Notes under the pieces: generated by a model | What the model saw: the letters and a program-made list of their open reading frames with translations, nothing else | Told to the model about the DNA's origin: nothing | Database searches by the model: none | Assembly (NCBI RefSeq): GCF_001556185.1 | Contig: NZ_LSIJ01000074.1 | Location: 1-64,000 of the forward strand | Direction of reading: 5' to 3' | Origin: Sphingomonas sp. CCH10-B3 | Lineage (GTDB): Bacteria; Pseudomonadota; Alphaproteobacteria; Sphingomonadales; Sphingomonadaceae | DNA: 64,000 nt | Made by a program: the position numbers and the translations under genes | In this document: positions 26,001 through 32,805 of the stretch, piece by piece | Layout: each line of letters opens with the position of its first letter | How positions within the stretch are numbered: position 1 is the stretch's first letter

Positions 26001-26324
26001 GATCTCGCGCTGGTGGTTTCGATCGTCGCGACCGCGAATCGGGTTGCGCAGCATGGCTGGGCGCAGACGCAGACCGATGTCGTCAAAATGGCACTTTATT
26101 GGCTGATCTTCACGACCATCGACATCGCCGCGGGTGCCATCGCATACCGCCTCGACGGGCGCGAGCCACGCTATCCGGTGCTGCGGCTGGTCGCCCAGCG
26201 GTTCGTCTATCGCCAGCTGATGTATTGGGTGGTGCTGCGTGCGATCAGCGCTGCGATCGGCGGCTGGTGGGTCGGCTGGGGCAAGCTCGAGCGCACCGGG
26301 ACAGTGACGGGTAACGCATCATGA
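23019..26324 (+). CDS. Trimodular GH18-like / polysaccharide deacetylase / GT2 synthase
   Basis: This 1101-residue membrane protein joins three enzyme modules. After a membrane helix (~24-42), residues ~85-390 form a GH18-like barrel (MAFYVPWD, GIVFDFELLPP at ~195, MNYDFHSEGGDPGP). Residues ~455-660 are a NodB deacetylase with TFDDGPDPTWTPP (~464), HELGNHTYTHPN and RAPYFGDAEP. Two helices (~685-725) lead to a GT2 processive synthase: PVSVIIPAFNEARVI, VVDDGSTDGT (~766), ALDADTQF, AEDQDLT and QRYRW (~946), followed by C-terminal helices. The composition suggests synthesis, N-deacetylation and trimming of an aminosugar polymer, comparable to PgaC plus PgaB in one chain. The product is inferred only. 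Confidence 0.88.
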   Translation: MDQPVFFDPTGARRRWTSRGFWSVIALAALAAGVFILTLVSVPSGGELPLAFERAQPAPLARQISGLRHRLGSWLPRGKPAAGGKPVTMAFYVPWDPSSAESLSRNIGAIDIVAPVTLFVNGPTHALNATQDAPLARILAGAPRRPAVMPLVQNAQNGQWDGAGAAALFASKPARAKFLAALKAEVTSHRWAGIVFDFELLPPSAVADYRALIGEANAAFDKIGASVFVAVPVGNPAWSPRAFARVADKIILMNYDFHSEGGDPGPIAPQGWYVDNLRAALAEVTPDRMIVAVGSYGYDWHGDVADPMTIEEAWLAAHDSDAPVVFDPVSGNSGFGYEEGGVRHQVWMLDAAAMWNELKALRASGLGSIALWRLGSEDPGVWPAIQAFRRGTLPDLRRIDEISNADVESSGEILRITATPRSGARTLRFDAQGLIRDVHYDVLPTPYVVKRIGAIPKLVALTFDDGPDPTWTPPILDVLKREKVPATFFVIGENALANPLLLQRMVNEGHELGNHTYTHPNLALASAPITKLELNLTQRLLEAYTGRSTRLFRAPYFGDAEPTTADELLPALVAQEQGYTVVGLHADPGDWKRPGAQAIADQTVASVVSATPEVSRNIVLLHDGGGDRAETVAALPQLIERLRARGYRFVPVSTLAGLNREAVMPTIKGSDLAAVRADIGIFLLLAGIQWLFGWMFALAIALGIARAVIIAGVALLRRRRATPPEASYQPPVSVIIPAFNEARVIEASVRRVLASDYPDLQVIVVDDGSTDGTSDIVTAAFGDEPQVTLLTLRNGGKAAALNRALTLATAEIVIALDADTQFEPGTIDRLARWFADPKIGAVAGNAKVGNRVNLVTRWQAVEYVTAQNLERRALSRFDAITVVPGAVGAWRRAALDSVGGYPVDTLAEDQDLTIAIQRAGWQVTYDTEAVAWTEAPQSFRALAKQRYRWAFGTLQCLWKHRGVMASGRPRGLALIGMPQAWLFQILFAAISPFIDLALVVSIVATANRVAQHGWAQTQTDVVKMALYWLIFTTIDIAAGAIAYRLDGREPRYPVLRLVAQRFVYRQLMYWVVLRAISAAIGGWWVGWGKLERTGTVTGNAS

Positions 26325-26362
26325 TGTCCAAGTGGATTTGTTGGATTTAGTGTCCTAGAAGC

Positions 26363-27094
26363 TTGTCAGTGCCGTCGATTCACGCCCTCGCCAATCCTGC
26401 GCGCTTCCTGAAGATTGCGCGTCCTTTGACTCCGGCATTGTTCTGGCCTGGCGTGCTGCTGGTCGCTTATGGCGCCTGGGGCGCGCTCACACAGATCCCG
26501 CCCGACTATCTCCAGGGCGAGACAGTCCGCATCCTCCACATCCATGTGCCGACCGCATGGCTCGGCATGGCCGGGTGGAGCGGGATTGCAGTGTCGAGCT
26601 TTGTGTTCCTCGTCTGGCGCCACCCGCTGGCGATGGCCGCCGCGCGAGCCTGTGCGCTGCCCGGCGCGGTGTTTGCGGCGCTGTGTCTGATGACTGGATC
26701 GATCTGGGGCCGACCGACCTGGGGCACCTGGTGGGAATGGGACGGGCGGCTGACGTCAATGTTGCTGCTGCTGTTCGTCTATCTGGGCTTCATGGCGCTG
26801 TCGCGCGCCGATCAGGATCGCGGCGGCGATGGGCGTATTCCGGCGCTGTACGGGATCGCGGGGTCGATCCTGCTGCCGATCATCCGCTATTCGGTGGTGT
26901 GGTGGAACACGCTGCACCAAGGGCAGAGCATCGGCGTCACCAAATCGACAATCGATAGTTCGATCTTGTGGCCGCTGCCGTTCACGCTCGGCGGCTTCAC
27001 GCTGTTCTTCGCGGCGATCGTGCTGATGCGGATGCGCGCCGAACTCGCCAATACCAAGGCAGAGGCGCGGATGCGCCGGATGGCGGCCCAATGA
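26363..27094 (+). CDS. ccmC: Haem exporter CcmC
   Basis: This 243-residue haem-handling membrane protein has six helices and the periplasmic tryptophan-rich WWEWDGRLTSML segment preceded by WGRPTWGT, flanked by conserved His (ILHIHVPTAW and WWNTLHQG). CcmC delivers haem to CcmE in system I cytochrome c maturation. The start is TTG 26363 as the longest frame; GTG 26369 is an alternative. It is first in a ccmCDEFGHI operon. ccmA and ccmB are not in the window. Confidence 0.93.
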   Translation: MSVPSIHALANPARFLKIARPLTPALFWPGVLLVAYGAWGALTQIPPDYLQGETVRILHIHVPTAWLGMAGWSGIAVSSFVFLVWRHPLAMAAARACALPGAVFAALCLMTGSIWGRPTWGTWWEWDGRLTSMLLLLFVYLGFMALSRADQDRGGDGRIPALYGIAGSILLPIIRYSVVWWNTLHQGQSIGVTKSTIDSSILWPLPFTLGGFTLFFAAIVLMRMRAELANTKAEARMRRMAAQ

Positions 27095-27204
27095 ACCCCT
27101 GGCCTTTCGTCACCGCCGCCTATGCGGTCACGCTGATCGGCGCTACGGCGCTGGCGCTATGGAGCTGGCGCGCTATGGCGGCAGCGGAAAGACGCGGCAA
27201 GTGA
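27091..27204 (+). CDS. ccmD: Haem exporter CcmD
   Basis: This 37-residue single-span protein (FVTAAYAVTLIGATALALWS helix, then a basic tail ending RRGK) has the size and form of CcmD, which helps release holo-CcmE from CcmC. It starts within the ccmC stop (ATGA) and ends within the ccmE start (GTGA), exactly where CcmD is expected. Confidence 0.88.
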   Translation: MNPWPFVTAAYAVTLIGATALALWSWRAMAAAERRGK

Positions 27205-27635
27205 AGGCGAAGCATCAACGGTTGTATCTCGGGCTGCTCGGGCTGGCGGCAATTGCAGGCGCGAGCGGGCTGGCGCTGTCGGCGCTGAAGGATCAGGCGG
27301 CGTTTTTCTATGCCCCAGGCGATGTCGCCAAGCAGGGCCTGCCGCTCGGGCGCGCGGTGCGGCTGGGCGGAATGGTTGAGGGCGGATCGATCCGCAAGCA
27401 GGCTGACGGCGTGACGATCAGCTTCGTCGTTACCGATGGCAAGGCGACGGTGCCGGTGACCTTCAAGGGCATCACGCCCGACCTGTTCAAGGAACGCTCG
27501 GGCGTGGTCGCGGAAGGGCAGTTCCAGCCTGACGGCAGCTTCGTTGCCAGCAACCTGCTCGCGAAGCACGACGAAAAATACATGCCGCCCGAAATGGCGG
27601 GCAAGATGGGCGCGGCAAAGTCGCCGAAACAGTGA
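27201..27635 (+). CDS. ccmE: Periplasmic haem chaperone CcmE
   Basis: This 144-residue haem chaperone has an N-terminal anchor, a beta-barrel (GLPLGRAVRLGGMVEGGS, ISFVVTDGKATVPVTFKGI, DLFKERSGVVAEG) and the covalent haem site His123 with Tyr127 in LAKHDEKYMPPE. It carries haem from CcmC to CcmF. The GTG start overlaps the ccmD stop. Confidence 0.95.
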   Translation: MKAKHQRLYLGLLGLAAIAGASGLALSALKDQAAFFYAPGDVAKQGLPLGRAVRLGGMVEGGSIRKQADGVTISFVVTDGKATVPVTFKGITPDLFKERSGVVAEGQFQPDGSFVASNLLAKHDEKYMPPEMAGKMGAAKSPKQ

Positions 27636-27645
27636 GCCAGCGCCG

Positions 27646-29574
27646 ATGATCGCCGAAGCAGGGCTTGCGGCCCTCTGGATCGCGGCGGCGCTTGCCGCCT
27701 TGCAGTTCATCCTCGCCGTGATCGCCATTGCGCGCGGCGATCCCGATGTGCAGCGCAGCGTGCGCCCGGTCGCGGTGGTGCAGGGGCTGGTCGTGGCACT
27801 GGCGCTGGCGCTGCTGATCTGGGTGTTCGTCGTAACCGACCTGTCGGTGAAACTGGTCGCCGACAACAGCCATTCGGCCAAGCCGCTGATCTACAAGATT
27901 GCCGGCGCCTGGGGGAACCATGAGGGCTCGATGCTGCTCTGGGTCACGATCCTCGGGCTGGCGGGCGGCGCGGTCGCGCTGCTCGAGCGACGGATCAATG
28001 AGAAGACGCTGGTTGCGACGCTCGGCAGCCAGGCACTGATCGCGCTCGGCTTTTACGCATTCCTGTTGTTTGCCTCCAATCCTTTTGCGCGGGTGACCGA
28101 GGTGCTTGCCGATGGCAACGGCCTCAATCCGCTGCTGCAGGACCCCGGCCTCGCCTTCCATCCGCCGACGCTTTACATCGGCTATGTCGGGATATCGGTC
28201 GCGTTCAGCTTTGCAGTCGGCGCGATGGTGATGCGCGATGTCGGGCCCGCCTTTGCCCGCGCGATGCGGCCTTGGGTGCTCGGCGCCTGGATTTTCCTGA
28301 CGCTCGGCATCACGGCGGGCAGCTACTGGGCCTATTATGAACTCGGCTGGGGCGGCTGGTGGTTCTGGGACCCGGTCGAAAATGCCTCGCTGATGCCGTG
28401 GCTGGCGGCGACCGCGCTGCTGCATTCGGTGACCGTGCTCGCGACCCGCGACGGCTTGCGCGCGTGGACGATCATGCTCGCGGTGGTCGCGTTCTCGATG
28501 TCGATGATCGGCACTTTTCTGGTCCGCTCGGGCATTTTGACGAGCGTCCATGCCTTTGCGGTCGACCCCGAGCGCGGTGCGTTCATTCTCGTCCTGCTCG
28601 CGCTTTACATCGGCGGGGCACTGCTGCTGTTCGCGACCCGCGTCGCGACGATCCGCGAAGGGCAGGGCTTCGAATTCGTCAGCCGCGAAGGCGCGCTCGT
28701 CGCCAACAACCTGCTGCTGTCGGTGATCTTGGGCGTGGTGCTGATCGGCACGCTCTATCCGATCTTCGCGGCCGGGGTGTTCGGCTTGCAAGTGTCGATC
28801 GGCCCGCCCTTCTTCAACAAGGCGGCGGGGCCAGTGGCGCTGGTGCTGGTCGCGATCATGGCGGCCGGGCCGCTGATGCGCTGGCGGCGAGATGATGGCG
28901 GCGCGGTGCTGGGCCGGATGTTCGTACCGATCGTTGTGACCGGCGTCATCGCCGCCGGGCTCGTCGTCTTCGCGAGCAGCGCTGGCGTATTGCCGATCCT
29001 CGGCCTGGCGCTTGCCGCCGGGCTGGCGGTCGCGAGCGTCGCGCCGCTGTGGCGCCGCAATCTGCGCCGCACGCCGCTGTTCATCTATGGCATGGTGCTC
29101 GCGCATCTCGGCATCGCCGTCAGCCTTGCCGGGATGGCAAGTGAGAGCGCGTTTACGCAGCAGACACTGGTCGCCGCGAAGATCGGCGAGCCGCACCGCG
29201 TCGGCCCCTATACCGTGACACTGCAGAGCATTCGTCCGATCCTCGGCCCCAATTGGTCGGCTCTCGAAGCGCAGCTGAGGGTCGAGCGCGACGGATCGCG
29301 CTTCGTGCTGACGCCGCAGTCGCGCTATTTCGCCAATCCGGTCACCACCACCAATGAATCGTCGATCGCGACCTTAGTCGACGGCCAACTTTACACCGTG
29401 CTCGGCCAGCAGGATGATGCCGGGCGCTGGCAGTTGCGGCTGTGGTGGAAGCCGTTCGTGACGCTGATCTGGGCAGGCGGGGCCATCGTTGCGATCGGCG
29501 GTGTGTTGTCCTTGCTCGGGCGCTTGTTGCGCGAGCGCCGCACCGTCGCGCGGCGCGAGGAGGCGCTGGCGTGA
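27646..29574 (+). CDS. ccmF: Cytochrome c haem lyase CcmF
   Basis: This 642-residue multi-span ligase subunit attaches haem to apocytochromes. It shows the WWD signature (GWGGWWFWDPVENASLMPWL), AGAWGNHEGSMLLWV, and conserved His in FHPPTLYIGY and LTSVHAFAVDP. Length and helix count are typical. It starts 10 bases after ccmE and overlaps ccmG by 4 bases (GTGA). Confidence 0.95.
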   Translation: MIAEAGLAALWIAAALAALQFILAVIAIARGDPDVQRSVRPVAVVQGLVVALALALLIWVFVVTDLSVKLVADNSHSAKPLIYKIAGAWGNHEGSMLLWVTILGLAGGAVALLERRINEKTLVATLGSQALIALGFYAFLLFASNPFARVTEVLADGNGLNPLLQDPGLAFHPPTLYIGYVGISVAFSFAVGAMVMRDVGPAFARAMRPWVLGAWIFLTLGITAGSYWAYYELGWGGWWFWDPVENASLMPWLAATALLHSVTVLATRDGLRAWTIMLAVVAFSMSMIGTFLVRSGILTSVHAFAVDPERGAFILVLLALYIGGALLLFATRVATIREGQGFEFVSREGALVANNLLLSVILGVVLIGTLYPIFAAGVFGLQVSIGPPFFNKAAGPVALVLVAIMAAGPLMRWRRDDGGAVLGRMFVPIVVTGVIAAGLVVFASSAGVLPILGLALAAGLAVASVAPLWRRNLRRTPLFIYGMVLAHLGIAVSLAGMASESAFTQQTLVAAKIGEPHRVGPYTVTLQSIRPILGPNWSALEAQLRVERDGSRFVLTPQSRYFANPVTTTNESSIATLVDGQLYTVLGQQDDAGRWQLRLWWKPFVTLIWAGGAIVAIGGVLSLLGRLLRERRTVARREEALA

Positions 29575-30089
29575 AGCTCTGGCTGCCGTTGATCGGCTTT
29601 CTGCTGCTGGTGGCGGTCGCGATCTGGGGACTTGCCCGACCGGCCGACAAGACGATCCGCTCGGCGATGGTCGGACGCCCGCTGCCGGCGTTCAAACTCG
29701 ACCCGATCATCCCGGGCAAGCCCGGCGTCGCCAGCGCCACGTTCACGGACGGCAAGCCACGCCTGCTCAATGTCTTCGCCAGCTGGTGCGTGCCCTGTGC
29801 CGCCGAAGCGCCGCAGCTTGCCAAGCTGAAGGCGGCGGGCGCCCGAATCGAAGCGGTCGCAATCCGCGACAAGGCCGCCGACGTGCAGGATTTCCTCGCG
29901 CGCTATGGGGATCCCTTTGCCGCCGTCGGCAGCGATCCCGAAAGCGAAGTCCAGCTTGCGATCGGATCATCGGGCGTGCCCGAAACCTTTGTCGTCGACG
30001 GCAAGGGCCAGATCGTGCTCCAGCACATCGGCGACATCCGCGACGAGGACGTGCCCGGGATTCTCGCCGCGCTGGAGAAGGCAAAGTGA
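29571..30089 (+). CDS. ccmG: Thiol:disulfide interchange protein CcmG/DsbE
   Basis: This 172-residue membrane-anchored periplasmic thioredoxin has the WCVPC active site (Cys73, Cys76) and the GVPETFVVDGKGQIVLQHIG cis-Pro region typical of CcmG. It keeps the CxxCH cysteines of apocytochromes reduced. The GTG start overlaps the ccmF stop. Confidence 0.93.
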   Translation: MKLWLPLIGFLLLVAVAIWGLARPADKTIRSAMVGRPLPAFKLDPIIPGKPGVASATFTDGKPRLLNVFASWCVPCAAEAPQLAKLKAAGARIEAVAIRDKAADVQDFLARYGDPFAAVGSDPESEVQLAIGSSGVPETFVVDGKGQIVLQHIGDIRDEDVPGILAALEKAK

Positions 30090-30496
30090 AGCGGTTCGCG
30101 CTCGCCTTGCTGCTGATCGCATCGGCGTCGCCCGCGATGGCGGATTCGTCGCTGCCGCCCGCCAAGCTCGCCTATACCCAGCTGCCCGACCCGAAGCAGG
30201 AAGCTGCAGCGCAAAAGCTAATGACGACGCTGCGCTGCCTCGTCTGCCAGGGCCAGTCGATCGCCGACAGCGACGCCGAAATGGCGGGCGACATGCGCGC
30301 GCTGGTGCGGCGGCGGATCGCTGCGGGCGAGACGCCGCAACAGGTCCGCGACTGGCTGATCGCGCGCTACGGCGATTATGTCACCTATGATCCGCCGCTG
30401 TCGGCGGCGACCTTGCCGTTGTGGATCGCGCCGCTCGCGCTGATCGCGTTCGGGCTGTGGATCGCGCGCGGCACCTTCAAGCGGAAACCTCGCTGA
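30086..30496 (+). CDS. ccmH: Cytochrome c maturation protein CcmH
   Basis: This 136-residue protein has a signal peptide, the LRCLVCQGQSIADSDAEMA motif with Cys51 and Cys54, and a C-terminal membrane anchor (LPLWIAPLALIAFGLWIA). CcmH resolves mixed disulfides with apocytochrome c. It starts in the ccmG stop (GTGA), and its last base is the first base of the ccmI start. Confidence 0.93.
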   Translation: MKRFALALLLIASASPAMADSSLPPAKLAYTQLPDPKQEAAAQKLMTTLRCLVCQGQSIADSDAEMAGDMRALVRRRIAAGETPQQVRDWLIARYGDYVTYDPPLSAATLPLWIAPLALIAFGLWIARGTFKRKPR

Positions 30497-31152
30497 TGGG
30501 CTGGGTGATGCTCGCCTTGGTCACGATCGCGGCCGCCGGATTGCTGGCGCTGCTGCGCGTGCCTCGCCAGCTATGGACGACGGTCGGCGCGGCGCTGATG
30601 CTCGGCTGCGCGGGCTATGCGCTGCAGGGGCGGCCGGGGCTGCCCGCTGCAGCACCCAAGCCGCAGCCGCAATCGATCGAAACCGCGCCGGAGATGATCG
30701 CGCTGCGCACGTCCATGTGGGGCAAATATACCGTCGAATCGCAGTATGAAGCGGCGTTCGATGCGCTGATGCGGACCGGCGACGCCCGCAGCGCGGTCCA
30801 GCTCGCGATTGGGGCGGTGAACAAATATCCGAATAGTGCCGAGCTGTGGACCGACCTCGGCAGCGCTTATGTAACGCACGACGGCGGGATGATGTCGCCG
30901 AGCGCGCGCTTTGCCTTCGACCGGGCGATCGCGATTGCCCCCCGCCACCCGGCTCCGCGCTTTTTCAAGGGGCTGGGGCACATCCAGTCGGGGCAATTGG
31001 CGGAGGGACGCGCCGATTGGCTGCGCGCGCTCGCGCTGACGCAACCGAACGCCCCCTATCGCGCGGCGATCACCGAGCGCATCGCGGTGCTCGACCAGTT
31101 CATCCAGATGGCTGAACAAGCCCGCGCCCAAGCGCAGGCCGAACAGCGCTGA
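30496..31152 (+). CDS. ccmI: CcmI-like TPR protein of cytochrome c maturation
   Basis: This 218-residue protein has two N-terminal membrane helices and then about three TPR-like helical repeats (SQYEAAFDALMRTGDARSAV, NSAELWTDLGSAYVTHDGG, RFFKGLGHIQSGQLAEGRAD). It is shorter than classical CcmI/CycH but occupies its place and layout, and would chaperone apocytochrome c to the CcmFH ligase. It is coupled to ccmH by TGATG. Confidence 0.8.
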   Translation: MGWVMLALVTIAAAGLLALLRVPRQLWTTVGAALMLGCAGYALQGRPGLPAAAPKPQPQSIETAPEMIALRTSMWGKYTVESQYEAAFDALMRTGDARSAVQLAIGAVNKYPNSAELWTDLGSAYVTHDGGMMSPSARFAFDRAIAIAPRHPAPRFFKGLGHIQSGQLAEGRADWLRALALTQPNAPYRAAITERIAVLDQFIQMAEQARAQAQAEQR

Positions 31153-31198
31153 ACGAAGCAACCGGCCGCCGGCGGAGCGGGTTTGCACGCTATTGAAT

Positions 31199-31293
31199 CG
31201 TCATCTCCGCGCAGGCAGCCATCCATACCGGACGCCTCGTCGGGTCGTCGCGGACTGTAGCGACTATAGATCCCCGCCTCCGCGGAGATGACG
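31199..31293. repeat. Intergenic palindromic repeat
   Basis: A perfect 13-bp inverted repeat (CGTCATCTCCGCG at 31199-31211 and its complement at 31281-31293) flanks 69 bases between ccmI and tspO, which converge here. The motif resembles the dispersed CGTCAT...GCGG palindromes common in sphingomonad intergenic DNA, from memory. It may also serve as a 3' end structure. Confidence 0.6.
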
Positions 31294-31315
31294 GCTGCGT
31301 CTGTAGGCGGCAGAC

Positions 31316-31804
31316 CTAGGTTGCCGGCGCGAACGGGGCGTTGAGCCTGACAATCGTCCAGTTGAGAAAGGCCGCGAAGCTGACCCAGGCGAGATAAGGC
31401 AGGATCAGCGCGCTCGCGAACGGCGAAATCGGCCAGAGACCGGCCACCAGTGCCACCAGCGATGCCCACAGGAACACGACTTCGACCAGCGCCCAGTCGG
31501 GCCGCCGCAGCCGGAAGAACAGCGGGCTCCACAGAAAGTGACAGACCGCGTTGACCGCGAACAGCACGACCACGTCGCGCCGCTGGTCGCCGGTCGCTGC
31601 CGCATTCCATGCGACCACCGCCGACCATGCGGCAAGGCCGAGAATGATCGTCCATGCCGGGCCGAAAGCCCAGTCGGGCGGCTGCCATGACGGCTTGCGC
31701 AACGCCCGGTACCAGCCGTCGATCGGGGTGAGCAGACCGCCGGCCGCGCCCAGAAACAGCGCCACGCCTGCAGCGATAATGATCGGCGTCATGCCCTTGT
31801 CCAT
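31316..31804 (-). CDS. tspO: TspO/MBR-family tryptophan-rich sensory protein
   Basis: This 162-residue, five-helix outer-membrane or membrane protein of the TspO family has WYRALRKPSWQPPDWAFGPAW (W-x-P motifs), FFRLRRPDWALVEV and PYLAWVSFAAFLNWTIVRLN. In Rhodobacter, TspO negatively affects photopigment gene expression under oxygen, probably through tetrapyrrole export. Here it diverges from bchI across only 35 bases containing a PpsR box, so it looks like part of the photosynthesis cluster. ATG 31804 is chosen; ATG 31792 (MTPIII) is also possible. Confidence 0.9.
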   Translation of the reverse strand: MDKGMTPIIIAAGVALFLGAAGGLLTPIDGWYRALRKPSWQPPDWAFGPAWTIILGLAAWSAVVAWNAAATGDQRRDVVVLFAVNAVCHFLWSPLFFRLRRPDWALVEVVFLWASLVALVAGLWPISPFASALILPYLAWVSFAAFLNWTIVRLNAPFAPAT

Positions 31805-31813
31805 CTTGCCGTG

Positions 31814-31831
31814 TGTCCAGTGCGTGTTACA
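31814..31831. promoter_or_regulatory. PpsR/CrtJ-type box between tspO and bchI
   Basis: TGT-N12-ACA (TGTCCAGTGCGTGTTACA) fits the core of the PpsR/CrtJ consensus TGTN12ACA. It occupies most of the 35-base gap between the divergent tspO and bchI starts and could repress both under oxygen. No ppsR gene lies in the window. Confidence 0.6.
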
Positions 31832-31839
31832 CGCTTGGC

Positions 31840-32805
31840 ATGCGCGTGTCGTTCCCGTTTTCCGCAATCGTCGGCCAGGACGAGATGAAGCTCGCCCTGC
31901 TGATCGCCGCCGTCGATCCCCGGATCGGCGGGGTGATGGTGTTCGGCGACCGCGGGACGGGCAAATCGACGGCGGTTCGTGCGCTCGCCGGGCTGCTGCC
32001 GCCGGTGGCGGCGGATCAGGCGGGTTATCAGGATGGCACGCCGCGCAAGGGCAAGGTGCCGGTTCCCTTTGTTGATCTGCCGCTTGGCGCGACGGAGGAT
32101 CGCGTGGTTGGCGCGCTCGATCTTGAACGGGCGCTGGGGCATGGCGAAAAGGCATTCGAGCCTGGCCTGTTGGCGCGCGCGCATGGCGGCTTTCTCTATA
32201 TCGATGAAATCAACCTGCTCGAGGATCATCTGGTCGATCTGCTGCTCGACGTGGCTGCATCGGGCGAGAATGTCGTCGAGCGCGAGGGTCTGTCGGTGCG
32301 CCACGCCGCGCGCTTTGTGCTGGTCGGCAGCGGCAATCCCGAAGAAGGCGAACTGCGCCCCCAGCTGCTCGACCGTTTCGGCCTGTCGGTCGAAGTGAAG
32401 ACGCCGCAGGATTTGAAGACGCGGGTCGAAATTCTGCGCCGCTGCGACGCTTTCGAACGCGACGGCGCGCTGTTCGCCGAAAGCTGGGCCAAGGCCGAAC
32501 GCAAGACGCTGAAACAGATCGCCAAGGGCAAGGATCTGCTGGCCGCCGTGGAGATTCCCGACGAAGTGCTGGTTCGCGCGTCGGAGCTTTGCCTCGCCGT
32601 CGGTGCCGATGGCCTGCGCGGCGAGCTGACGCTGATGCGTGCGGCGCGGGCGCTGGCGGCGCTGCAGGGCGATCGGCTGGTCGCGCTGGCGCATCTGAAG
32701 CGAGTCGCGCCGCTGGCGCTGCGGCACCGGCTGCGGCGCAACGTGCTCGACGATACCGGCTCGACCGCGCGGATCGAGCGCGCACTGGACGAATTGTTCG
32801 CGTGA
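31840..32805 (+). CDS. bchI: Magnesium chelatase ATPase subunit I
   Basis: This 321-residue AAA+ ATPase has Walker [10 protein letters not shown] (36-44), Walker [11 protein letters not shown] (~127) and sensor [20 protein letters not shown]. With BchD it forms the double hexamer that drives BchH to insert Mg2+ into protoporphyrin IX, the first committed step to bacteriochlorophyll. It overlaps the bchD start (GTGA). Confidence 0.96.
   Translation: MRVSFPFSAIVGQDEMKLALLIAAVDPRIGGVMVFGDRGTGKSTAVRALAGLLPPVAADQAGYQDGTPRKGKVPVPFVDLPLGATEDRVVGALDLERALGHGEKAFEPGLLARAHGGFLYIDEINLLEDHLVDLLLDVAASGENVVEREGLSVRHAARFVLVGSGNPEEGELRPQLLDRFGLSVEVKTPQDLKTRVEILRRCDAFERDGALFAESWAKAERKTLKQIAKGKDLLAAVEIPDEVLVRASELCLAVGADGLRGELTLMRAARALAALQGDRLVALAHLKRVAPLALRHRLRRNVLDDTGSTARIERALDELFA

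Noticed and set aside
27487..29196. A 569-residue minus-strand open frame
   Set aside because: Antisense shadow of ccmF, rich in Gln/Arg/His without any recognisable fold.
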